47,162 bases of DNA from Cyanophora paradoxa. Its lineage: Eukaryota > Glaucocystophyceae > Cyanophorales > Cyanophoraceae. The position numbers were made by a program, and so were the translations under genes. Under the pieces are notes generated by a model, which was not told the origin of the DNA, did no database searches, and saw nothing but the letters and a program-made list of their open reading frames with translations. Of this stretch, positions 1 to 8,954 are shown piece after piece (the first letter of the stretch is position 1; each line of letters begins with the position of its first letter). The stretch covers positions 1 through 47,162 of the forward strand of contig QPMI01000317.1 in NCBI GenBank assembly GCA_004431415.1, written 5' to 3'.

Positions 1-965
1 CCCGCCCCGCCCCGCCCCGCCCCGCCCCGCCGCCCCGCCCCGCCCCGCCCCGCCCCGCCCCGCCCCCGCCCCGCCCCGCCCCGCCCCGCCCCCCGCCCCG
101 CCCCGCCCGCCCCGCCCCGCCCCGCCCCGCCCCGCCCCGCCCCGCCGCCGCCCCGCCCGCCCCGCCCCCGCCCCGCCCCGCCCCGCCCGCCCCGCCCCGC
201 CCCGCCCCGCCCCGCCCCGCCCCGCCCGCCCCGCCCCGCCCCGCCCCGCCCCGCCCCGCCCCGCCCCGCCGCCCCGCCCCGCCCCGCCCCGCCCCGCCCC
301 CGCCCCGCCCGCCGCCGCCCGCCCCGCCCCGCCCCGCCCCGCCCGCCCCGCCCCGCCCGCCCCGCCCCGCCCCCGCCCCGCCCCGCCCCGCCCCCGCCCC
401 GCCCCGCCCCGCCCCGCCGCCCCGCCCCGCCCGCCCCGCCCCGCCCCGCCCCGCCCCGCCCCGCCCCGCCCCGCCCCCGCCCCGCCCCGCCCGCCCCGCC
501 CGCCCGCCCCGCCCCGCCCGCCCCGCCCCGCCCGCCCCGCCCCGCCCCGCCCGCCCCGCCCCGCCCCGCCCGCCCCGCCCCGCCCCGCCCCGCCCCGCCC
601 CCCGCCCCGCCCCGCCCCGCCCGCCGCCCCGCCCGCCCGCCCGCCCGCCCCGCCCCGCCCGCCCCGCCCCGCCCCCGCCCCGCCCCGCCCCCGCCCCGCC
701 GCCCGCCCCGCCCCGCCCCGCCCGCCCCGCCCCGCCCCGCCCCGCCCCGCCCCGCGCCCGCCCGCCCCGCCCGCCCCGCCCCCGCCCCGCCCCGCCCCGC
801 CCGCCCCGCCCCGCCCCGCCCGCCGCCCCGCCCCGCCCCGCCCGCCCGCCCCGCCGCCCCGCCCCGCCCCGCCCGCCCGCCCCGCCCCGCCCCGCCCCGC
901 CCCGCCCGCCCCGCCGCCCGCCCCGCCCGCCCCGCCCCGCCCCGCCCCGCCCCGCCCCGCCCCGC
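1..965. repeat. CCCCG/CCCG microsatellite, probably intronic
   Basis: About 965 bp made almost only of CCCCG with interspersed CCCG, CCG and CCCCCG variants; the plus strand holds practically no A or T. It ends in a plausible 3' splice site (ctccacttacag at 975-986) followed directly by an open exon, so I read it as an expanded intron of the plus-strand gene 987-1394. Short CCCCG runs also occur in introns of the minus-strand LRR gene (41120-41155), there too with C on the coding strand. The complementary (GGGGC)n strand is a G-quadruplex candidate. The left edge is cut by the window. It is not a recognisable telomere repeat. Confidence 0.9.
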
Positions 966-986
966 TCCGCGCCCCTCCACTTACAG

Positions 987-1394
987 CGCTGCAGTCGACC
1001 CGCCGGCGGAGGAGCTCAGAGCGGTGGCGGCGCTGGCCGGCGGGCCCCGGGGCGCCTCGCGCTCGAGCTGGAGGTCGACCTCGCGCCGGGCGGGCCGGCC
1101 GAGGCCGCGGCGGCGCTGGCCGGCGCCCCGCTCGGCCGCCTCGCCCTCTCCGCCTTCGTGGGCGAGCGGGGCCTGCGGGAGGGGCTGCTGGGCGGCCTCG
1201 CCGCCTTCGCCGCCTGCCCCGCCGGCCAGCTCGAGGTGCTTGCGTCCGGGTTCGGGTTCGGGTCCGAGGGGCGCCCTAATAACTTGCAACTTGTGTGAGC
1301 GCGCCCGCCGGCCCGCCGGCAGGTGCGGCTGGAGACCCGGCTTGGGGACCACGGCCACGAGGGGGCGCGGCTCCTCGAGGTGGCCCATAGCTAG
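987..1394 (+). CDS. Last two exons of an unidentified protein (5' part outside window)
   Basis: Exon 987-1235 is open in a frame with alternating Leu/Ala helices (GRLALELEVDLAPGG, then LREGLLGGLAAFAACP). A GT donor follows (GAG|gtgctt) and an intron 1236-1322 ends in ccggcag. Exon 1323-1394 continues in phase 0 (VRLETRLGDHGHEGARLLEVA) to a TAG. The leucine spacing recalls LRR or helical-repeat proteins, but I do not recognise the family. Both junctions keep the frame and the codons end strongly in G/C, as in the other genes here. The gene would continue upstream of the CCCCG repeat, outside the window. The exon structure is inferred and a spurious GC-rich ORF cannot be excluded. Confidence 0.4.
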
Positions 1395-1799
1395 CTGCCC
1401 GCTTAGCTCGGCTTAGCTTCCCGTTCACTTTGCTTTTAGTTTCGCTGGCTGACCGGGTCGCTGACCGAGGCCCGGTCGCCCTCCCTTAGCCCCGTTCACT
1501 TTCATTTTTGTCTCGCGTCCCGCTTGCTGACCGAGTCGCCTCCATCAGGCCAGGCTCCGCGCGGCGGTGGCGACGGCGCTCCCCGCCGCCCGCGTCGTCC
1601 TACCCCACAGGTGGATCTGATGGAGGACTCCCCCCCCCCCCCTTGCCCCTTGCACCCCCCCCCCCCCCCCCCGCCCTCCCCCTCTTTCCCGCTTCGCCTC
1701 TTGCCCCTTCGCTTTTCGATGAATAAATAAGTTGAACCACTGACAAAGGTACATGCAATCAGTCTCCGAGAGCGCTGAAGCTAGGTTTCACAGATCGTC
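1395..1799. other. Intergenic, downstream of plus-strand gene
   Basis: The segment contains two related stretches (cccgttcacttt at 1421 and 1493) and C homopolymers of 12 to 18 nt (1630-1672). An aataaataa motif at 1722-1730 could serve as a polyadenylation signal for the plus-strand gene. I see no convincing coding exon. Confidence 0.4.
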
Positions 1800-1990
1800 C
1801 TAGAGAAAAAGGACGCGGGCGGCTGGGAGGGCCCTCGCCACGGCTTCCCTGCACTCCGCCTGCGGGGCCGGCCGGGGGCGCTCAGGTGACCGACGGCGGC
1901 CGCGGGGACCGAAGCCAAGGGAGAGGGGGGCGAGGGGGGCGAGGGGCACCCTGAAGGCCTCGCCGTCCCGCGACCCGAGTCGCACCTGCG
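1800..1990 (-). other. Possible terminal exons, minus strand
   Basis: Read on the minus strand there is a CAG acceptor near 1988 and a short open piece (VRLGSRDGEAFR). A C-rich candidate intron (GTGCCCC ... CCCCGCAG) follows, then a second open piece (AECREAVARALPAARVLFL) ending in TAG at 1800-1802. It could be the 3' end of the receptor gene at 2436-6141 or a remnant of something else. The stop at 2436-2438 argues against the first option. Weak evidence. Confidence 0.2.
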
Positions 1991-2435
1991 GCCGCAGTCG
2001 ATCGAGACGCAGTCGATCGCAGTGCGACCATGTCGCGATTTTCGTGCTTGCAATTGCATTTTGAATATTGGAATCGTAATCATTGATATGTATTGCTGTC
2101 GGTATCGATATCTAACTGCAATCTTGTAATCTGATTGTACTGTAGACTGTATTCGCATAAAACTGGGGATCGAGTATTGAAAAACGCAGTAAAAGTATCA
2201 GGGTATCGATGCCATGGCATCTTAATCTTCGAATTCTACATGTACATCTAGCGCTAGGGTCCGACGGTCACTAATCCGGACACAAACTTCGATGTTCGAA
2301 GCCGTCGTGATCATCACATCCGTCGGCCGATCAGCTCTAGATTTAGATCTAGACGGCCAAATCCGAGCCCGCTGGGCCCGGGGGCCCCTCGACCGTGATC
2401 ACATCCGACCGTCGGACGGGCGACCAGCTCGAGCT
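1991..2435. other. Palindrome-rich AT/GC mosaic, no gene seen
   Basis: Contains repeated short palindromes (gatcgagacgcagtcgatc, ctagatttagatctag, gagctctaga) and a tandem similarity between 2320-2400 and 2400-2480 (the segment around ctagacggccaaatcc and ctagacggccaggtcc). No exon is supported. Confidence 0.5.
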
Positions 2436-5400
2436 CTAGACGGCCAGGTCCAAGCCTGCTGGGGGCCCCTCGACCGCGATCTCGACGCGCCCGCGCCCGC
2501 TGGCCATCGGGCCGCGCGGGTGCACGCGCGCCTCCTCGCGGCGGCGCGCCCGCTCCCGCACCAGGGCCCGCAGCTTCGTGGCGCGGGCGACGAGGAAGCG
2601 GACGAGGACGGGGAAGACTACGATGAAGAGGCCGACCGACGTGACCGTCAGAGAGAAGGCGCGGGCCTGCGAATTCGAAGCAAGCGCGCGCTGCTTAGTA
2701 TAGATAGGATGGAATCCGGAGGCAAAATCTTAATAGATAGGAGGCGGAGGTAAAGATATAGATAGTAATGATAGATAGGATAGTTTAGAATCGAGCCAAG
2801 CTTGTAATTTAACAAGGGCGAACCAGGTGGGCGCGCTCGACGAGGGGTGCCTCCTGCATCGCGATGAAGACCACCCAGTCCTGCGTAATTATAATAATAA
2901 GCTTGAGCTAAACACATTTCTCAAGCTTATAATTAAGCTTATAGTTAAGTGCAATCGCAAGCTTCAGCCTGGATCTAGCCTAGTAAATCTCACCAAGACG
3001 ACGTCAGGGGGGACGATCGGCTCCGCGCTCACGAGGTACCGCGTGCCCCGCTCGTCGCTTACCACGTCGCTGTACGTCGAATCCTCGGCCCTGCGCACGT
3101 CGACGCCAAATAATTATTCAGGTCGTGTTCATATTGTTTCATGGTCGTGTTGGGATCAACATTTGAAATCGAACTAGAGCTCGCGCGTGCGTGCGGTCGC
3201 TTACCATGGGCGGTTGGAGATGAACGACGAGAAGCCCTCCCACGACCTCGACACGAGGGCAATGCTCTGCGAATCACATCAGAATTCACATTGCGAATTC
3301 GAAATGATATGCATATGGGAATCGATATCAGTCACCTCAGACGCGTGCTTCCTCTTGCTTGACACGGGATCGAAGACGCCGTTCGCGTCCCCCGCCCCGC
3401 CGGTCGCCCCACGCACGCTCATAGCGAGCAGCTGGCCGTTCCGCTGCACGATCCAGCACCCGACCTGGACACATCGAGGAATAAGCCACATAATTATATA
3501 ATTCACAAGAAACAAATCGAATCTCGGCGAACCGTGATCCCACTCAAGATGCTGCTCAAGACGTCGCTCATCACCGGCCACTATAATCGGGTTTGACACG
3601 CGTGCACCATCAGCTCTCTTCAGCAGATTGAATGTCCGACAGGATCGTAACTTACCACGGGGAGCGCGTAATGATAAAGCGCTTTCGCGCTGCCGTCCGG
3701 CCATCGATTCAGGAGGGCCACGCTCATCGCGAGCACAGGAGGCGACACGGTCGTGATGGGAGTCTGCGCATGCCAGAAGGTCAAGCGGTCTGTCTGTCTC
3801 ATCCCTACCCGCAAGAGGGCGCACTACTGTGCAGATGCGCATGCCAAGCGGATCGGCGGCAATCACGTCGGAGCGGTTGGCCAACTCCACCGCCCCCACG
3901 TAGAAGGGCCGGGCTGGTTGAATAACGAAGGGCGATCGTTCAGACAACGTAATATATAATCGAATTCATCGCAGCTATAGTATTCAATTGCAACAAGCTA
4001 ACCTGTCACGCGATAGGGGACGCTGCGAAGGACGCTCGTATTAAAATTGCCCTGCGGGTCGCTTTCGTTAGCAAACGCTACGCATATACGCATACAACAG
4101 CTCGTATGGCAGGAGGACGCGAACCTGGCGGTCGATGACTGCGTGGTACTCGAAGAGAGGGTTCTGAGAAGACGCCGGCCAGACCCACGCCACGGTGTTC
4201 TCCACGAACTGAGAGGTTGCGGCCAGTCCATTGGGGAACGAAACCTGCAAGACAGTTCGACCGCGGCTCCCATTTATTTCGTGTAGAAAATGTCTGCGCG
4301 AGTCGCACCTGCATGAGGAGTGCAGTTTGGAAGGCCCCGTTGGCGCGCGCGGCTGAAAGCTGGGAGACAAAGCTTTGCAGGAACTGGTGTACTAAACCGT
4401 CAGTAATTACAAGCAAATGCATGTCATGATTACATAGTACATCGTGCATGTGTGATTATTTAGTAGCTATCTGTGTAATGCACGCTGATCATGATTATAT
4501 TCCGCACCTCAAGAGTCACAGCGTTCTCTGAAATGACCTTGTCGTGGATAACGGCCTGAATTCGAATAAGCAAGGGAAACGAAACGAAATGTTCATCAGA
4601 GTAGCTGTTTATAATTAGGAAAGATGTGTACCTGGAGTCGTAGAGTATTCGTGGGCTCCGCGATGAATTTTTGAACGATGAGCCGAACGACGTCTCCGAT
4701 CTGAAAAATATCTCAGCAATATTCAATTTGCAATCAAGCAAAGTTGATCACGAAGACTCGCCTTCTGCTTCTGAATCGCTTGCGACAGGTCAAAAAGCAC
4801 AGAGCTATTGCCCCCGTAAGAATTCAGATTAATGAATACAGTAGTCGTTATCCTCACCCGGCGAGATTCGAATTGATGAGCCAAATTCCAACGGATGCAG
4901 CAACGACAAGGCACGCCTGAAAGTTTAATCCGTTAGACATCGCTGAAAATCATGATTCGATTGTAATTAGACATTGATAGTTCGGATTCAAGCACCTGGA
5001 TGAACGCGTGCGCGATAGGGTGCCGAGAAGCGAACTCCCGGTACCACTTCGGCCGAACCTTGCGGCCGATAACCTGCTCCAGCCAGATCCCGTGACTCTG
5101 ACGCCTGCTCCGCCGGCGCTGCCACTCCCCGAAGGACGCCGGCGCCGATCGCTTCGGCAGGTCGCCCTCCTGACGAGGCTCGGCCCCGGCCGCGGATCTT
5201 GAGAGCTCGTTTGTGGAGGCGCCGCCGGCCTTAAGTCCGGAGCTCGAGCCCCAAGGCCACTCCGGCTCGGCCGGCTTCTGCAGCTGCCCACCAGAAGCTG
5301 CAGGTGGCTTCTGATCGTCGACATCGGGCTCGTGCGCGCTGCTCAACGCCGCCATCGAGCTCGAGAGCCGGTGCACTTGCGCGGGGCCCGCGGCGCCCGC

Positions 5401-6141
5401 GGCGTCGCCTGCGCCGCTGTCGCCGTCGAGGTCCTCCACCAGCTGCAGGCGCCATCGGACGAAGCTCTGCTGCTTCAACTTCGCCGCCGGCACCGCGCTG
5501 CCCGCGCGCACAGTTTCCCGCCGATCGTGGGCGTCAATTACAACCGCCTCCAGCGGCTGCGGCTGCGGCTTCGGTTGCGGCTGCGGCTGGGACTCCAGGT
5601 CCGCGGCGCTGTTCCCAGCTGAGCTATCGGTGCCAGAGGGAGAGACCAGCCCGTAGCCGTCGCCGGCCGCGGGTCCAGACTGCCGCGCCGTCGCCGCCGA
5701 CGGCTCGGGATCCTGCTGGAATTCGCAGCCATCGACTTCGACGAGGGCGTCTTCGTTTGCGGATCCGGAGCTGAGGCTATGCACGTTCGTTGCAATGACC
5801 GCTGTGTTCCTCGGACCCGGGACAAACACGTGCACTGCGCTCCTCGAGCTCCCGAGCTGTAGCTGCGAGTGCGGCCAGGGGCTGCAAGAGTCGCAAAGGT
5901 CGCGCGCTGTCGCCGCCGGTCGCTGCCTCTCGGTGATTACGATAGTTTCTGCTGCATTTGTGTCGGCTGCCGGATCCGCTGCCGGCTGAGAGCCCCTGAA
6001 CCTTCCGCACGCGCATGTGCTTGGAGCCGCGGCCGGCTGAATGTGCATGTCGGTGTCCGCAGCACGCGCGGCGCGCGCGGAACTCGGCTGTTGCGACGTC
6101 GACCCTGAAGAAGCGCTAGCGAGGCGCCGGCCGACCCGCAT
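2436..6141 (-). CDS. Two-pass membrane receptor with Cache-like extracellular sensor, about 16 exons
   Basis: Exon 1 (6141 to about 4996, start ATG 6139-6141) encodes about 382 residues: a long Ala/Ser/Gln-rich disordered tail with a QPQPKPQPQP run, then a basic juxtamembrane part (RPKWYREFASRHPIAHAF). Exon 2 (about 4916-4858) is a membrane helix (CLVVAASVGIWLI). About thirteen small exons down to 2830 encode an ectodomain with Cache-like segments: FWHAQTPITTVSPP, GCWIVQRNGQLLAMSV, GTRYLVSAEPI and DWVVFIAMQE, the last typical of the end of dCache domains. The final exon (2666-2436) has a second helix (SVGLFIVVFPVLVRFLVA), a basic tail and a TAG. Introns are short (about 34-110 nt), with CTAAC-like branch points (gctaac at 4072); some have GC donors (AAG|GCGAGT near 4762, TAT|GCGTAT near 4087). 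Cache domains sense small extracellular ligands and usually feed a kinase or cyclase, but none is visible here: the tail after the second helix is only about 55 residues. The protein may be a truncated receptor or signal through a partner. Confidence 0.65.
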
Positions 6142-6159
6142 CTAGATCTGTGCGGAATG

Positions 6160-6950
6160 GTTAGTCCTCTCCTACATGTACAGCTGATCCGCGCACACGC
6201 GCATCGACTGAGGCCGCGCCGCGCCGCGCGGCGGCCGCACGCACTCACCGGAAGTCTCATGATCACGGTCTCTCACCCGATCGCAAGGCCGCGCGCTGTG
6301 GCCTGGGATATGCTCACCAGGATGCGTGCAGTCTGGAAAGGACGGCTCAGCTGGCAGCTGCTCGTGAAAGGCCGCGAGACGCTAGCATGCACTAGCACTG
6401 CCTAGCGAGTGCCTAGCACGCGACTCGTGACACGAGTACTAGTCCGAAAGAGCTGCTAGCACAGCTCGTTTTTTTTACCGGTCGACCCGACACGGCCAAA
6501 TATCCGGTTTCGTTAAATTCCCCTCGGGTTTTCGGAATTCCCCGGCTTTAGCTAGTGCAATCTACCCGGTAGCATGCCGGCTACAAGCTGTTGCGAGGAG
6601 ACTAGCCGTTTTGCGGCGGGTGAAAAGTTATCGCGATCGCCGGCTACCCTTGCCCATATCCGGGCCGTGTTGGGTCGATTAGGAAAAAAAACGAGCTGTG
6701 TAGCCGGTCGGGGTACAGTGGTAAACGGGCTGTCGATAACCAATCGCAGGTTTCGGAATGGCCGACCAATGAAATAACGAAAAAAAGGCAGGAAAAAGTG
6801 AAGCTCGATTTGTGATTCGCTCAGTTTTCCCTGAATTCGAAGAGAACTTTCGCCAGTACGTCCGAAGGTCGTGAATCGTCGTGATTCGAATTTCGAATTC
6901 GTGAATGGCCATCGAGCTTGCAGACTCTGAGAAGACTGCCAGAAGTGCTC
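6160..6950. other. Intergenic upstream of the receptor gene
   Basis: Promoter side of the minus-strand receptor gene. It contains a CCAAT-type stretch (gaccaatgaaat, 6763), a run of eight T (6470) and of eight A (6684), and gaattcgaa-type palindromes. The stretch 6740-6900 shares wording with 11690-11850 (cgattggtcggccattcc-like, aaatcaagcttgac-like), suggesting an old dispersed repeat. No exon seen. Confidence 0.4.
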
Positions 6951-6952
6951 TA

Positions 6953-7210
6953 CCGTAAAACACAATATTAATGCGCTCAATATCAATGCGTTTTTGGACC
7001 CGGACCCGTCGTATGGCTAATAATGCGCCCCCAAATTAATGCGTTTTTACGCTTTCTCGCCTGCATGAGGGGGGTACTGAGTCCTACTGTCTGCAGTTTC
7101 TTAGCGTTCTGTTATCTATGCGCCCCCAAATTAATGCGTTTTGACGGCAAAAAACGCATTAATTTGGGGGCGCATTAATATTATGCGCGCATTAATATTC
7201 TGTTTTACGG
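6953..7210. mobile_element. MITE with TA target duplication
   Basis: A 258-bp element whose 24-bp terminal inverted repeats begin CCGTAAAACA (6953-6976 against 7187-7210, one mismatch). It is flanked by TA on both sides (6951-6952 and 7211-7212), as expected for a Tc1/mariner-type non-autonomous element. The interior holds repeats of attaatgcgtttt and gcgcccccaaattaatgcg in both orientations, so the whole can fold. A relative with different ends lies at 29599-29761. No transposase ORF is visible. Confidence 0.8.
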
Positions 7211-7212
7211 TA

Positions 7213-8267
7213 GATCTGACCGGAGGCTCCGGATCTGGATCCGATCCGGAGGACCGGAGCTCGCATGCGCAGGCTCGACGAGCACCGGAACCCCGGCCCC
7301 CCGCCGAGCCCCGCGCGCGGCCGTTACATGTTACATGATGTTAGTATGTTTACATGTTAGTATGATGTTACTACTAAGTTATATAATTAACTTTAGTAAG
7401 CCTTGAACTAGGCTTGTGATTCAAAAAGAAGTTGTGAAGCTTGCATGCGCACACGGCGCAGTATTTATAGTGCCTTGCAACTTGGCAATTAATCATTCAA
7501 ATGATTGAAAATATTGGCAGCCTTGCTGCGCAGGGTAGCTATATTAATATTATCCTATATAGACGTCAGTACTAGTATACGTATACTACGTACGGAAGTT
7601 GCACCGTTGCACGCGCTGCGCGGCCTGCGCCCACGTACGCGTGCACGTGCACGGTGCACCGTGTTACCGGGTAGTGCTGCCGGCCGTACGCGTGCTGCCC
7701 GTGCACGGTACCGGTGCACGTGCAGACGGTGCAGTACTAGTGGGCCTTATATAATTAGGACTGTCGTCAGTCACTGAGTCACTGACAGTCACATGTACAG
7801 TCAGAGACTCAGAGGGTCTGCAGCTGACTGACCTGTCTGGGTCAGCTTTTGGCTGACTGACGTTAACGTTTTCTCAGTCCCATACAACACCCTGCTGGGA
7901 GCGTGCCCTCATGTGGGCTTTTCCCATCTAAAGCTTGACGTGGGTCGACCAAAAAATGATCTTCTGTCGTCGAAATTTTCAAAAACCGCCCATGGTAACG
8001 AGGTTAACGGCGTCTAACACCTGGCGGGGGTCGAATGTCCTTTTCTCTCCTCTCTGCTCGCATATCCACCCCTTACTGCCCGTGCCTGATGCTTGGCAAC
8101 TTGAACTCGGAATGAAGTAGATAGATCGCGTTTGGGTCATTTCCGGGTCATTTTTCACGGCTTTTACACGGTAGCCTGACTGAACCTCGGGTTGACTGAT
8201 TCAGTCACAGTCAGGGGGGCAGACCGACTGGGTCAGCCGGGGGGCTGACTGACGAGTCAGTGACGAC
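7213..8267. other. Intergenic, palindrome-saturated
   Basis: 7320-7420 is AT-rich with repeats of ttacatg and gttagtatg. 7560-7760 is a dense string of overlapping palindromes (tagtatacgtatacta, gtgcacgtgcac, ggtaccggtgcacgtgcag). 7760-7880 and 8180-8265 are built from short inverted copies of gtcagtcactgac. No exon supported. Confidence 0.5.
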
Positions 8268-8371
8268 TAGGGTTGCCACTTACGGCGTAAGTCCCCCAAA
8301 CCCCGCCGTAAGTGTAAGTGTAAGTGTAAGTGTAAGTCGTAAGTCCCCCGTAAGTCCCCCGTAAGTCGCAA
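8268..8371 (+). mobile_element. TAGGGTTGCCACTTACGG element, copy 1
   Basis: An approximately 100-bp element starting TAGGGTTGCCACTTACGGCG and made largely of gtaagt / cttacg words, with five tandem gtaagt units around 8310. The reverse complement of the same element occurs at 36613-36709 and 37545-37642, so this is a dispersed repeat. The terminal wording resembles hAT-type ends, but no target duplication is clear. Confidence 0.6.
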
Positions 8372-8950
8372 AAAAACGTGCTGGAAGGGCGCGGACAGTG
8401 CTGGAAACGCTTAAAACATGTTATAAGCGATAAACAGATGTCATATCTATGTATCTACGTTAACGTTCCGGGCAACTTCCGGGAAGTTCCGGAACACTTC
8501 ACTTCCGAGCAACTTGAAAGTTGAGAATTGAATCAAACTGACAACGTTTTATAATTAACAGATCAACTCGTGATCAAGTGAAAATGAAACTTCGGAAAGC
8601 TCATGAACATTGCCCAGATGCCGCATAATCATCTTGCAATTGAATTATAACCGGACCACTGAACTGCGGCATAATGTGACGGTAGCACGCAGCGCCACTA
8701 CCGGACCAGGGTAGTACCGGACCTACTACTACCGGTACTGCTGCGCTGCAGGGCGGCCAGGCCGGGCCAGCCTGGCAGGACTCCACGTGCACGGCATATA
8801 CCCCGGTGGAGCTTCTGGGCTCGAAACGAGTCTAAAGTTCTTTGAACTAGTTCTTTTACCCTCGAAATCAGCGGATCTGGATCGTCGGTACACGTGTTCA
8901 TGATCATGAGTTCGAGTTCGAATTCATGACCATGAATCGGGTTCATGATC
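8372..8950. other. Intergenic, no gene seen
   Basis: Moderately AT-rich with small inverted words (aacttccgggaagttccgg at 8470, catgatcatgag at 8900, gaattcatgaccatgaat at 8920). No supported exon. Confidence 0.4.
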
Positions 8951-8954
8951 ATGT

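Noticed and set aside
1-965. Telomere or sequencing adaptor artefact
   Set aside because: CCCCG is not a known telomere repeat type and the tract runs into an acceptor and open exon. An assembly artefact in tract length remains possible.
1800-6141. Extension of the receptor gene to 1800
   Set aside because: The last receptor exon meets a TAG at 2436-2438 and no convincing donor was found to bypass it.
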